Assembly: GCA_019321725.1 (NCBI GenBank) | Contig: CM033107.1 | Span: 18,653,445-18,717,444 of the forward strand | Direction of reading: 5' to 3' | DNA length: 64,000 nt | DNA from: Paulownia fortunei | Lineage: Eukaryota; Streptophyta; Magnoliopsida; Lamiales; Paulowniaceae | Part shown: positions 36,191 to 48,439 of the stretch, one piece after another | How the letters are laid out: each line of letters begins with the position of its first letter | Numbering within the stretch: position 1 is the stretch's first letter | Position numbers and translations under genes: made by a program | The notes under the pieces: generated by a model | The model's input: only the letters and a program-made list of their open reading frames with translations | Databases searched by the model: none | What the model was told of the DNA's origin: nothing

Positions 36191-36925
36191 ATCTACTTTC
36201 AGCTGTATCTGATAGTTGTTATTATAAGAGAATTCCACTAAAGGTAAAAATTTGCTCCATTGACCATGAAAATCCAATACACAATCTCTAAGCATATCTT
36301 CTAATGTTTGTATTGTTTGCTCTAATTGTCTATCAGTCGGGGATGATATGCAGTACTGAAAGATAATTGTATTCTCAATGCCTTATGTAAACTTCTCCAG
36401 AACATAGACAAAAACCTTGAATCTCAATCAAAAATAATAGAAAGTGGTACACTATGAAGTCTAACCACGTCTTATATATATATATATATATCTGTGCATA
36501 ACGGTTCTTGGAATAGGTGGAAAAAATTAGAAGAAAGTGAGCAGATTTAGTTAACCTATCAATGGTAACCTACATAGTGTCATGACCCCTAACTGTTATG
36601 GGTAATCCTGACACAAAATCTATAGTAATTCTTTATATTTCCATTCTAGAATAAATAAAGGTTGCAAGGTTCCTGCTGGTCTTTGATGTTCTGCTTTTAT
36701 TTGTTGACATATTAAATATTGTTCTACAACATGAGAAACATCTCTTTTCATACCTGGCCACCAGTAATACGTTATCAAATCTCTATACAATTTAGTAGCC
36801 CATAGATGTACTGAATATGGCGTTGAATGTGCCTTTGCCAAAATATCTTCTCGAGTATTGTGTACATTTGGTACATATAGTATCTTTTGGAATCGCAAAA
36901 TACTATTCTCTGACATCTGAAAATC
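36191..36925 (-). pseudogene. Element 1 integrase (deleted)
   Basis: Starts at MSENSILRFQKILYVPNV (36916) and contains VHLWATKLYRDLITYYWWPG and the zinc-binding tail LICQQIKAEHQRPAG. The core continues in other frames (RNWQ-type end [23 protein letters not shown] near 36195-36340). Catalytic Asp and Glu positions are only partly traceable because of stops and frameshifts. Integrase would insert element DNA into the genome; this copy cannot. Confidence 0.8.
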
Positions 36926-37089
36926 AAAACTTTTCGGAAGTAATATCTTTCATCATTTTAGTAACATATTTATCAACTTGTTGTCCCTATTGAATTCTAT
37001 ACTACAAAGTTGGCCTCTACTAATCCCTGTTATACAATCTCTGCATCCATTTTTCGTAGCTCTATTAACTCTGGTTTCTAAGTCAAAGC

Positions 37090-37545
37090 TATAGCTGTGA
37101 TATTTTATGTTGGTTTTCAACTCAATGCATCAGCCACAACAATAGCCTTGCCAAGATGATAGTTGATAACATAGTCATAATCTTTCACCAACTCAAACCA
37201 TCTTTGTTGTTGCATATTTAACTCTTTTTGGGTGAAGAAATATTTTAAGCTCTTATAATCAGTCTAAATCTCACATCGTTCACCATACAAATAATGTCTC
37301 CATATATTAAGTGCAAACACCACTGCAACAAGATCTAAATCATGTATAGGATAATTCTTTTTGTACTCTTTAAGCTGTCTAGATACATATGCAACTAATT
37401 TACCATTTTGCATCAATACACATCCCAACCCATTTTTCGAAGCATCACTATAAACCACAAAGCCTCTAGTATGTGATGGAATAGAAAGAATATGAGCTGA
37501 AGTTAACCTCTTCTTCAATTCCTAAAAACTTTTCACATAAGCATC
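37090..37545 (-). pseudogene. Element 1 RNase H
   Basis: [20 protein letters not shown], then [20 protein letters not shown] (first Asp of the D-E-D-D set), [40 protein letters not shown] (37264-37518). A stop follows, then [29 protein letters not shown] and VVADALS (37100-37263). The Glu of the usual HDLEL is Asp here (HDLDL). It would degrade RNA in the RNA-DNA hybrid; the stop shows it is inactive. Confidence 0.8.
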
Positions 37546-37683
37546 TATCTATCTAAATATCACACATTTTCTGGTTAATTGTGTTAAAGAAGAAGCTATC
37601 TTGGAGAATCTCTATACAAATCTATGGTAATATCCAACTGAACCCAGAAAACTTCGTACTTCTGAAGGATTAGTAGGTTGTCA

Positions 37684-38530
37684 TCAACTATTAATAACTT
37701 CTACTTTACTTGGATCTATAGATATTCCTCCTCTTGATATTACATGTCCCACAAATACCACTCGATCTAACCAAAATTCACATTTGTTAAATTTAGCATA
37801 TAGATGCTTTTCCTTCAGAACTTCTGAAATGATTCTCAGATGTTCACCATGCTCTTCTTCTGTGCTAGAGTAAATCAAGATATCATCAATAAACATAATA
37901 ACAAATCTATCAAAAAAATTTGTAAATACCTAATTCATCAAATCCATTAAAGCTACTCGAGCATTTGTCAACCTAAATGGCATCACCAAAAATTCATAAT
38001 ATCCATATCTCATGCTAAATGTTGTCTTAGTGATATCATTCTCTTTTATTTTCAATTGATAGTACCCAAATCGCAGATCAATTCTTGAAAATATAGATGC
38101 ACCTTGTAGTTGATCAAATAAATCTTCTATTCTATGCAAATGATACTTATTCTTGATTGTAATTTTATTTAACTCTCTGTAGTCTATACATAGTCGCATT
38201 GTACCATCCTTTTTACGTACAAATAGAACTGGTGCACCCTATAGTGAAAAGCTGGGTCTGATAAAATCTTTATCCAATTCTTTCAATTCAGCTGGTGCCA
38301 TTCGGTATAGAGCTTTAGATATTAGAGGTGTTCTTGGATTTAGTTCAATGACAAACTTTATCTCATGATCTAGTGGTAATCCAAGAAGATCATCAGGAAA
38401 TACTTCTGGATACTCCCGAATAATTGGCACTTCATTAAGGATCGGATGGTGTTGTTCTTCAATACTTATAAGACTCACCAAATATCCTCCACAACCACTA
38501 TCTAATAATCTTTGTGCTTTCAATGCTGAT
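37684..38530 (-). pseudogene. Element 1 reverse transcriptase
   Basis: Minus order: EYPEVFPDDLLGLPLDHEI (38239-38523), [60 protein letters not shown] (37930-38199), a stop after MDLMN, then the catalytic box [10 protein letters not shown] and KCEFWLDRVVFVGHVISRGG (37684-37896). The expected VMPFGLTNAP is altered to [10 protein letters not shown]. The FIDD active site survives, but several stops make it dead. Confidence 0.85.
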
Positions 38531-38631
38531 ATAATCTAGAATTTGGTGCTTTTTATAATTCCAATAAAGCTGAACGGTTCCTCTTCAGGAGTTTAAAAGT
38601 CATTGTCTTTCTCTGACAATCTATAGTAGCA

Positions 38632-38960
38632 TTATAGTTTGACAACCAATCTATACCCAAAAATCATATCATAGTCATTCATGCCCAATATAACTAAATC
38701 AATGTAGAGTTCTCTATTTTCAATGGAAATAACACAATCTCTTAAAACATAGTTAGTTTGTTTTGAATCTCCAAAAGGAATTATCACATTATAACTGACC
38801 TCAATAATATCAGGTACTCTACCTAGCCTCTTCATATATTCAGTGGATATAAATGAGTGTGTAGCTCTAGAATCAAACACTAAAAATGCTGGAATACAAA
38901 AGATAGAGAATTTACCTACCACTGATAGGTTCACCTCAGAATCTGATCTAGTGATGGTAA
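38632..38960 (-). pseudogene. Element 1 aspartic protease
   Basis: Contains VFDSRATHSFISTEYMKRLG, where the family active site D-S-G-A has Gly replaced by Arg (DSRA), then YNVIIPFGD, ENRELYIDLVILGMNDYDMI. The frame from the zinc knuckle through protease is open for 137 codons (38632-39045) despite the broken active site. It would process the polyprotein; this copy should be inactive. Confidence 0.8.
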
Positions 38961-40037
38961 AGACTCTAGCTGGCACTTTGTTTTGTTCTATTAGATTTGG
39001 ATTATCTGGGCATGCTCTAGCAATATGTCCGATGTTCCCACACATAAAGCAGGTTCTAGTCTTTGTAGGGCAGACTCCACTGTGCCAACCATTATATTTA
39101 AGGCAAGAAGATTATGAGATTGGTGTTTTGTCTTGATCAATCTTTGTAAGCTTACTTTGATCCTACTGTTGTTGCCCTTGTCTTGGTTGGAATTTAGATT
39201 TTTGATTATGTATTTGAAATGGTCTCTTTATTTCATTTCCAACCCATCGTTACTTCTATCCTTGCTTAAATTGGTGTCAAGTCTCCTGAGCATGGGAAAT
39301 TCTAAATTCAACTTGTTCTGCCACTAAAGCTCTCTCAGCAATTTGTTAGTATATCACTCCTTGGATTCCTACCATATTCACATCTCTATGTAGCTTTGGT
39401 CTGAAGCCTTCAAGAAATCTTTCAACTTTTAATGCATCAGTGTTGACCATATATGGTGTAAATCTAGATAGCTGTTTAAATTTATGTATGTATTCTCCAA
39501 CTGTCATACTTCCCTACCATAGCTGTATAAATTCATTCATCTTCATTACATGAACTGGAGCTATGAAGTATTTATTTTGAAATAACTCTTTGAATCTATC
39601 CCAAGTCATGACGGTGGTGTCTTCGATGCTCCTCATTATATCCCACCAATGTCCAGCATTGCCTCGAAGCATAAAAGATGTACACATCACTTTCCCTTCT
39701 TTTGAAGCTCTACTATACTAAAGCATGTTTTCTAGAGTTCTCAACTACTCATCTGCACCTATAAGATCTAATGCATCCTCAAACACCAACGGGTTTAGTT
39801 TTCTGAATCTTTCTCCTACTATCTCCACATGTTCTACTCGAGGTTATGGTTGAACTATTTCAACCCTCGGTTGTCCACCCATATCCCTCTGTTGGATAAG
39901 TTGCTGAATTTGTTCTGATTGTCGTTTAACAAGCTCTATAAGTCGATTGACGATAACGTCACAATCATTATTCAAAATAGATATCTCATCTTCTAAGGTT
40001 CTGGCCCTCTGCTACTTTCACCCATTGTTCTTACCAT
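38961..40037 (-). pseudogene. Element 1 gag with intact zinc knuckle
   Basis: A likely start is the minus-strand ATG at 40037, about 150 bases after the PBS, matching the start of element 2 gag. Frame-shifted pieces follow: RFRKLNPLVFEDALD, GHWWDIMRSIED, ERFLEGFRPKLHRDVN. The C-terminal zinc knuckle CFMCGNIGHIARAC (39003-39050) keeps the exact C-x2-C-x4-H-x4-C spacing. Several stops break gag. Confidence 0.75.
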
Positions 40038-40185
40038 GACTGCAATACCATTTTTTTATAACAAATGGCCAATATAATTCATGAAATATATGATGCATTA
40101 AAATATTAAACAGAACTTACTGCATGACTTTGCTCCACAAGTTACAAGATCATGTACATTGGCAGTCTACAGAATTAAAACTTGT

Positions 40186-40197
40186 GCTCTGATACCA
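40186..40197 (-). other. Primer binding site of element 1 (tRNA-Met type)
   Basis: Minus strand TGGTATCAGAGC, three bases inside the 5' LTR. It matches the PBS of element 2 at 47183 and the common plant tRNA-Met-primed site. Confidence 0.85.
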
Positions 40198-40200
40198 CTC

Positions 40201-43054
40201 TATCACAAACTCCCAAAAATATATATACATATATAGAAACAACCTATGCAACATAGTTTGTGCATGTATGAATGTGTATAACTTTTTTTTTCAACTAGTT
40301 AGTCTGATAAAATACTAATAAAAGTAAAGTGCTTTCACATCCTCTAATACTGTATATATATAGATAGTTATTTGAATAGTAACAAGGTCTATCAAAATCA
40401 TCACAAACTCAAACTCATTTATAATGGAGTTATGAAAGTAATATATAGGATAAAGTCACCAATATAATACAATAGACTGTAAAATCAAAAGCACAATCCA
40501 CATAATAGCCCAATAGATCGTCATCTAAGTACATTGATCTTTGAAAGTCTGTAGGAGCTCCACCGCTAGCTCAGTAAACCAGAGGTCTCAAGTCTCACCA
40601 TTCTCACCTACAATGCATGAACTACATGAGCTAATGCTCAATAAGTAAAATCATGCATGCTAAGAGTATGATATAAAATCTCATGCAACTTATCTCTACC
40701 ATACTACAATTGTGTTATATTTGAGTACTCATAAATCCAAGAGTTTTTATTCAAAATCATTTCATTTTATAGGGCCCTTGGCCACCTACTATATACTAGA
40801 AAGAGCTCCGTGTAATATCAATAATCAAATGGCTAATAATGGATCGATACGATTGAGTGGACCATCTTTCCGTAACCCCTAGAGGTACACCGCCTGCCTT
40901 CCCCTATAATCACCTGAGAAGTATCCCACCTGCGGCATCAATCATAACAAAGGTACAGTCAAGTGGACCATCATCTTGCGATCACCAAAGGTCTACCCTT
41001 TGTCTTCCCTTGTGATCTACCGAGAAGTATCCCACTTGCGATATAAAAAATATCATACAAGAAGGCCTCACATGCCTCGGTGCACTTGTAGTGGCCAATA
41101 GATATTTTTTTTGCATGAAAATCATACTGTGCAAGCAAGAACATCAACTATAGTCGTATGCCAAGCATGCACATACAAACGCTCATGAATGGTGTATTCA
41201 ATATGAAATGCAAGTCATCTTGATCCCAACATGTTTCAAGAATCATAAGCCTCTTGAGGTACAAAATATACTTGTCATTCAATTAATTAAAATATCATCA
41301 ACATATTAGGTATGAATATTTCAAGACGTACTATGTTCACGCATTGTAGTTACAAATGGATCTTTACTTACCTTTCACTTGGTTGGTGGCTTAGTTAAAA
41401 TTTATTTAGTGTTCCTCTCCAATCTTAGATGTAAAATAGCTTGTAATATTACCCAACATCAAGCACCACTCCCAATTTGGCATGTTGAAAGCACAAATTC
41501 TCATACTAAGACCATAAACACCAAGCTATCTAGGGAAAAATCAAACTTTTACAAACTAGAACACTATATAGTACCTAAAATACCTTAATTTCTTATCTTA
41601 GATACATGTAAACATCATTTAATTGAAGTATCATAACTCTAATAGCATGTACCTAATTGTTAGAACTAAATAGCAACATGTTTAGGCTAAAACATGCTAA
41701 GTTATCAAATGGGACAGATTCACATTTTCATATTTTCTTGTTGTCCAATTTAGTTGCATGATAATTTTGACATTCTTAAACATATCCAATCACTCCAAAA
41801 AATTTCCCACACTAAGATAATATGTATAGAAATGTAACCATATTATAAAATTTCCAAAACTAAGCAAAACCAGACCCCTTATCACAACACAAAAATTGCA
41901 AGTTCTATCATAACAGTTTTAAGTATCTCTTCAAATATCAAACCACATTTCAATTTCTAACATCTCCAAACTTACATAAATCACCTAAACTCATATATAA
42001 ACACATATATGATAAAATATATAGGTTTTAATCAAGTTATTATACATATATAAAGCTTTAAAGATAAAAATCAGCAAGTAGACAGTTTATGTCCCTAGTG
42101 ATTTCTATCGTGGTTTTGCAACTAAAAATCCTTCTTCTGTGAATTGTAAGACTATAAATGACATACTAACATGATTATAAACAATAATAGAAGATTTATA
42201 AATTGTAAACCCTCAAAAAATTCAAGAACTAAAATCAAAATCATGAGTTAAGCACAGTTATGCACAATTTTAAGCTTCTACTTGTTCCTCACTTCCCTTT
42301 GCTTCCTTTACTTTTTTATTTACTTGGAATCACTTGAGAGAAACTTCTAAAATTTAATATGGAGGTTTGGAAGGTGAAATATCTCAGAAAATGGTTTTTT
42401 GTCATGGTTCAATGATAGAAATGAAAAAAGCTTGAGGTGGCAAAGCTTGAGGTGTCAAGAGATGGTTCAAATATGATATTATACACACATTATACGGCTC
42501 TAATATTGTGTTTCTCAATATTTATTTATCTATTTACAACCTATTTTAATTTTTATATGATCAGATAATCAATTCTATTATAATTTCTTAACCGTTCATT
42601 CGATCTCCGAACTGATTGCTATCCGAATCTTAAATGATTATCTAGTTTGCATTTCTAAAATCAAATGCTTGTAATATAACACTTAAATCAAATTATATCA
42701 TGTTCAATATCCAAAGTATGTTAATTTATGGATGTATACTTTTAAAACACCTTGATCTAATTGAATCGAATCATATAACTTATTAATAACACCTAATACT
42801 TCCAAAATTATAACATATAACCCATGAATATCCAATATATTGACCAATCTATTCTTTTTCTTATCTAAATATAGAATTACTTAATTAGGTTATAAAATCT
42901 CAACCATTAATATCACATGATAGCATTAGAGGTCTAACGATTAAGAATGATATATAAGATGCCATATAAATATTAAATGCAAATTAGCATATAAGTAGCT
43001 TGTAATACATGAATCATATTGGCCAACTGAGTAGTGTGAGGCTTGGATAATAAA
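40201..43054 (-). mobile_element. 5' LTR of element 1 (2854 bp)
   Basis: Aligns along its length with 30194-32823 plus 35716-35983, for example AACATAGTTTGTGCATGTATG, CAAGTGGACCATC and GGTGGCTTAGTTAAAATTTA with small differences (quoted in part). The outer end TTTATTATCCAAGCC (minus) has lost the canonical TG. Divergence from the 3' LTR is visible every few bases to tens of bases, so the insertion is not recent. Confidence 0.8.
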
Positions 43055-43059
43055 GTTTA
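43055..43059. repeat. Target-site duplication of element 1, right copy
   Basis: GTTTA, identical to 30189-30193. Confidence 0.75.
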
Positions 43060-43997
43060 CCCCTCAGGTTATGGCGAACCTAACACTATTTTGGGAAACC
43101 AAGTTTTTGTCATTGTTGTCTGGGAGTGTGTTTTTTGTGTAATATCAAAGTTGATTGTCTAATTATAGTTTGACCATTTTATTTGTTTTATTTTTATTTT
43201 ATTTTCTTTATTTTCTTTATTTTCTTTATTTATTTCTGTTCAAGTTAGTTTGAGGGTTTTTATTTTTCATTATAGGTGTTGTTGGTACATGACCTGGTCA
43301 TCTATATGGGATCTTGAGCCATACGATCCGAAAATAGAGAGAACTCTTCATTTGTTGATAAGGAAAGTTAAAGAGCAAAGTATAGCTAACAACGAGCGAG
43401 ATGTGGAGAATAGATAATTATTCGTCTATGCTAAGCCTTCGATCAACATGACTAATTCGAGTATTAGGAGGGCGGTAATATAAGCAAACACTTTTGAGAT
43501 TAAACAATAATTATTCAAATGATACAAACTTTAGTGCAGTTTGGTGGTTCGGCTAATGATGGCCCCAATGCCCACATCCCCAACTTCTTAGAGATTTATG
43601 ACACTTTTAAGCATAATAGAATGACCAACGATGCCATTAGATTGAGATTGTTTCCATTTTCTTTGAGGGATAAAGTAAATAGTTGGCTTAATTCATTGCA
43701 TATAGGATCAATCACCACATGGGAGGACATGGCACAAACATTCCTTGCAAAATAGTTCCCACTTTCCAAAATAGTAAAAACGAGGAACAACATGACCACA
43801 TATGTACAATTTGAGTTGGAGTCCTTGTATAAATGTTAGGAGAGTTTCAAGGACTTATTAAGGAGATGTCCGCACCATGGTTTACCCACATGGCTTCAAG
43901 TGCAAACATTCTGTAATGGCCTATCCCTTGCCAACTAAGCTATGATAGATGCCGCCACAGGAGGCACAATCATGAAAAAAACTTCAAATGAAGCATA
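43060..43997 (+). pseudogene. Athila-type leader and gag, plus strand
   Basis: The leader carries GTTTTTGTCATTGTTGTCTG near 43109. Gag begins near 43287 with a diverged SIWDLEPYDPKIERTLHLL, a stop or two, then HIPNFLEIYDTFKHNRMTND, RLRLFPFSLRDKVNSWLNSL, GSITTWEDMAQTFLAK (43519-43755), and after a stop RRCPHHGLPTWLQVQTFCNG to DAATGGTIMKKTSNEAY (near 43990). It matches the minus-strand gag at 19310-20005. It is cut at 43998 by a copia LTR end. Not functional. Confidence 0.85.
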
Positions 43998-44639
43998 TGT
44001 TGGGTTCGCTATAATCGTAGGGGCATATACAATAGAAAATTAAAAGATTTACAAACATAAATATATATATCCCCTCGATTTGAAAGTGATTGTAATGATT
44101 GCGCTTATTCAAGTGAAAATATAAATAAATATTAAATTCAGATTATACCTTTCTCGCATCTGATTGTTGTAGGAATTAAGTAATTAATTGCTTATTCTGG
44201 ACTTTCAAAACTTGCAGGGATTCAAGTATCTCCCTTCTATTAGTTCCACAATATGAAAGAACAATACAAATTAAAATGATTCGTTAGTATCATTTTAATT
44301 GTATACTAATCTGGATCCAGCGTGAAATTTTATTTTTTGATCCAATTGATGGATCAAGAACAAACTTTCAAGAACAACAAAGAGTGATTCTTTAAGTTCT
44401 TGAAACTTGAATATAAAGAAAATATCAAGAAACTAGATTTCTAATCAAAAACAAAAAAATCAAGATTTTAAGAAAACATTTTTTTCTTTTTCTTTCTTTT
44501 CTTGGAGAGAAAAATAGAAGACTTAACATAAATTAATTATTCTTTATTTATATTCTTATTTTTAAACATTTTAAATATAGAGAAATTTATTAATTTCATG
44601 GAGATACAATCGTTAAAAGATAACAAGCTTTTAATATGT
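43998..44639 (-). mobile_element. Copia LTR end joined to a copia leader fragment
   Basis: TGTTGGGTTCGC at 43998 and ACATAAATATA shortly after match the outer LTR end of the nested copia at 48786. From about 44590 the text (TTCATGGAGATACAATCGTT, AAAAGATAACAAGCTTTTAA) instead matches the copia leader (reverse of 53240-53310), in plus orientation, and continues at 61675. The switch point is near 44530-44590. The flank GCATA (43993-43997) has no visible partner in the window. Confidence 0.45.
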
Positions 44640-44644
44640 CTTAT
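44640..44644. repeat. Target-site duplication of element 2, left copy
   Basis: CTTAT, repeated exactly at 61675-61679 after the 3' LTR. Confidence 0.9.
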
Positions 44645-47179
44645 TGTAATACCCGAGCCTCGCGCTACTCATCTGTCCAATATAGTTCATGCATTTTATA
44701 CCACGTATATGTCATTTGCATTTTAATTGATATTTCATAATGTATTATATTTTATACAGCATTTTAATAATTAAACTTTTGAAGTTGTCACTGATATTAG
44801 TTTTTTTGATTCTTTAACCTAATTGGTTAAGTTAGTATTAAGATATGAGAATTTAGATGACAACTATCAGATAACATTATCATACACGTAAGTGAAAGTT
44901 AGCATCGTTGTGTTTATCGGTATAGGATAAAATATGCAAATAAATTAAATAGAGATAAAATAGTGATAGTAATAATAAAAGAAAATAAGGACATTATCAT
45001 ATTAATTAAGAGGGTGTAAATTCTTACTAGAAATAAATTTGGAGGTTTATAAATAAATATCAAAATATTATGTACTAATTATATATATAAATATAAAATA
45101 TATATATATAATATATATGTATAGACGTACGAAATATATATATATAAGTATATGTGTGTAGTATAATATATATATATACACACATATGTATACACTGTTA
45201 TGTTAAGGGTAAACATATATTTAATATATTGTGTAGTATATATATATATATATACATATATGTATACACTATTATGTTAAGGATAAACATATATATAATA
45301 TATTGTGTAGTATAACATATATATATATACATATATGTATACGTGTAGTATGTAGTTATGTTAAAGATAAGCATATATATAATATATTATATTATATTTT
45401 CTTAGTAGTTAAGTTATTATAACACACACCACACAAACACAAGGTTAAAACACCTCACAGTGCACGACAGCAAAGGAAAGCAAGAGAGAAGAAAACAAAA
45501 AAAAAAAGAAGAGAGAAAGAAAAAAAAAAGAAAAGAGAGGGTGTTCCAACAAATTTCAACATTAGGAATTTGAGAAAATTTTGGGCAAATCCTTTTTAAT
45601 TTTTGTACGGATAAACAAATATGTTTATACCGTTTATTTCTAATCTGAAAGAAATTTTTTGATCCAAGTTAATTAGTTATCTACCTGTAAGACAATACTT
45701 TTAATTGAAATTAGTTAAAAATATTTGATTTTATTATCTTGTATTAATTGGATGAAAGAGCTAATTTAATTGAGGAATTTGTTATGGGGAATTATAACAC
45801 ATCAATAGATAATCTTAAAATGAATTCGAGATGAGAAATTAAGGTATTTAAAAGGTTCTAATTGGTGTGAGTATAAATTTTAAGGTTGATTGTTATTTAA
45901 TTAAATTTAAGATTTAAAACCCCTTATGAGATTTGGTATAGAAACCCATTGATTAAGAATGAAAATTAATACGTTATACTTTTACAGGCAGCCTTATATC
46001 TAAAGCTAGGGAGGAGAATCTCGTTAATTTTCAGTAGAATATCAAAGGTGAAAGGTAAGTGAAAATTCATTTGCAACTACAATGTATGGACATAGTATTT
46101 TGTGCATTATCTATATTAAATGTGAGCCTTGTGTGTTGATGTGTGTATTGTGAGTATTATACATACCTTATAGTGCATATGTTGCTTGGATGATGGGACA
46201 TATGATCTATTATGTCATTGGATATGCCATTTATCAGCATTTATATATCCATACATAACACGTGCTCACAGTTGAGGTTTTTGGCACGCATAACATTATT
46301 TTCAGAAAGAAAATATTTTGGTTGGCCACTACTAGTGTACCGAGGCCCATGTGTGGCTTATTTATATGATATTTGGGGGCGCGCAAGTATTACTTCTCGG
46401 AGAATCATAGGGGTTGATAGGGGGTGTGTCTCTGGTGGTCACGAGAGTGTGGACCACTTGATTGTGCCTTATCGACGCCGCTAGTGGGAAGACTTTTAAA
46501 GGGTCATAGGGAAAGACAAGGGGTGGACCTCTGGTGATCCTAGGAGATGGCCCCAGACTGTGTCGATCTATTTATGGCCATATGATTATTGATATTGTTG
46601 AGAGCTCTATCTGATACATAGTAGGTAGGCCAAGGCCCAATGATGAAAAATGATTTTGCATGAACTATTTTTATGCATAAATTTGCATTCTTGTCATGAT
46701 TTCATAGAAATGCATTGCATTTATATTAGATTATTCTTCAGCATGCATGATTTTCATTTACTGAGTATTAACTCACGTAGTTCATGCATTATAGGTGAGT
46801 TTGATGATACTTGAAGCCACTGACTTACTGAGCGAGCGACTAGAGCTCCTACAGGTTTTGAGGATCAGTGTACATGGATAACGACCTATTGGGCTGGTGT
46901 TAACTTATTTGATTTTGGAGTTTATTGTGTTAGATTTTGGGATTTGTACTATGTGTTACTTTTAAAACTTTTCTGTACATGGTATGTAAATATTATAGTT
47001 GTTATGGGTCCTCTGCAGGTATATATATATTAGTTTGTGAGTGAGAAAAATAGTTTATTATTTATTATACTGTTACAGGAAAAATATAAAAAAAAAATTG
47101 TACATGCACACAGGATTTATCATGTCAAAATTATTATATCTATAAATATATATGTGTGTGTAGTATTGGGGATGTTACA
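44645..47179 (+). mobile_element. 5' LTR of element 2 (2535 bp)
   Basis: Starts TGTAATACCCGAGCC and ends GGGGATGTTACA, a 5-bp perfect inverted repeat at the termini. It contains an AT-rich tandem repeat (45155-45390), a purine tract (45480-45540), and GC-richer text near 46320-46560 (TTGGTTGGCCACTACTAGTG). It is collinear with 59081-61674; most differences are transitions, as expected from methylated-cytosine decay. Confidence 0.92.
45155..45390. repeat. AT-rich ~75-bp tandem repeat in the 5' LTR
   Basis: TGTGTAGTATA...GTATACAC...TTATGTTAAGG begins near 45155, 45231 and 45304, three copies with variable TA-run lengths. The same block is in the 3' LTR near 59630-59870. Confidence 0.75.
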
Positions 47180-47182
47180 GAG

Positions 47183-47194
47183 TGGTATCAGAGC
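47183..47194 (+). other. Primer binding site of element 2 (tRNA-Met type)
   Basis: TGGTATCAGAGC lies three bases after the LTR end TTACA. It is the standard plant primer site and fixes the element orientation. Confidence 0.92.
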
Positions 47195-47338
47195 GCGGTT
47201 ATAGGTTCTGTAGATTGTCCATGTACATAAACTTCGAACTTGCGGAAGTACCGTCTTGCTCGTAAGTTTTATTTTATTATGTGATGCATCATTATTTCAT
47301 GAATTATATTGGCCATGTTTTAAATCAATATTGCAGCC

Positions 47339-48400
47339 ATGACAAGAACAAGGAGTGAGAGTAGTAGTGGAGGTAGAAACCAAGAAGGAGAGATACCTAT
47401 GTCAAATGATGATCGGACACTATTATAAACAACTTACAGAACTCATTCAACGACAATCAGAATAAATTCAACTACTAATCCAGCAGAGGGATGTGGGTGG
47501 ACAACAGAGATCTAAAATAAATCAACCACAGCCCCGAGCAGAACCAGTGGAGATAGTTGGGGAAAGATTCAGAAAACTCAATCCACCAATATTTGAAGAT
47601 GCGGTAGATCCCACAGCTGCAGAGGATTGGCTGAGAACCCTAGAAAATATGTTCCAGTATAGTAGAGTCCCAGAGGAAGAAAATGTGATATGTGTCTCGT
47701 TTATGCTTCGTAGAAGTGCTGGGCACTGGTGGGATACAATGAGGAGCATAGAGGATCCCTTTACTATGACTTGGGAAAGACTTAAAGAGTTATTCAGAAA
47801 TAAATACTTCACAGCGCCTGTTCGTGCAATAAAGATGAATGAATTTATACAGCTACGGTAGGGAGTTATGACAGTTGGGGACTACATTTAAAAAATTTGA
47901 ACAGTTATCCAAGTTTACCACGCATATGATTAGCACTGATGCACTGAAAGTAGAAAGATTCCTTGAAGGTTTGAGGCCAGAACTATACAGAGATGTTAAT
48001 ATGGCAGGAATTCAAGGAATCACCTATTCACAGATTGTTGAGAGAGCATTAGTTGCTGAGCAAGCTGAACTTAGAATTGTTCGTGCGCTGGAAGCTCATC
48101 ATCAATTTCAACAAGAACAAGGATAGAGATGGGTTGGAAGTGAAAAGAAGAGACCATTCCAAGCTCAAGGCTAGAAACCCAAATTTTGATCGAAATCAGT
48201 ACAGCAACAGTGGGAGCAAAATAAGAGACCAAAGATAGAGCAGGGGAAAGCACCAATGCCGCAATCTATGTGCCCTAGATGCGGTGGTCAACATGTGGGA
48301 AACTGCGCTACAGATCCTAGAAGGTGTTATGTGTGTGGAAAGGTTGGCCATATTGCTAGAAACATGCTTGAAGAACCCAAACTCTATAAAATAATAGAAT
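47339..48400 (+). pseudogene. Element 2 gag with two zinc-knuckle-like motifs
   Basis: The start ATG at 47339 gives MTRTRSESSSGG; stops and a frame change appear before the capsid-like core. The core frame (47493-47861) has ERFRKLNPPIFEDAVDPTAA, EDWLRTLENMFQYSRVPEEE, GHWWDTMRSIEDPF; a stop is followed by KVERFLEGLRPELYRDVNMA (47875-48126). Near 48268 there is CPRCGGQHVGNC and near 48328 CYVCGKVGHIARN, whose fourth Cys is absent (NML where the family has a Cys). Gag would coat element RNA. Broken by at least three stops or frameshifts. Confidence 0.85.
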
Positions 48401-48439
48401 GTACCTGCTAGAGTTTTTACCATCACTATAGCAGACACA

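Larger units (their letters stand above)
30194..43054 (-). mobile_element. Chromovirus element 1 (Tekay/Del-like Ty3/gypsy), complete but dead
   Basis: Minus-strand LTR retrotransposon bounded by 5-bp duplications GTTTA. Order on the minus strand: 5' LTR (43054-40201), PBS (40197-40186), gag, zinc knuckle, protease, RT, RNase H, integrase, chromodomain remnant, PPT (35996-35984), and 3' LTR (35983-30194). A solo LTR of the same family interrupts the 3' LTR. The LTRs are about 2.85-2.9 kb when that insertion is removed. All reading frames carry stops, and most of the integrase C-terminal half is deleted, so it cannot move on its own. Confidence 0.85.

Noticed and set aside
45080..45400. TA-rich block as an origin or matrix attachment region
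   Set aside because: It is an LTR-internal tandem repeat present in both LTRs; base composition alone does not support another role.
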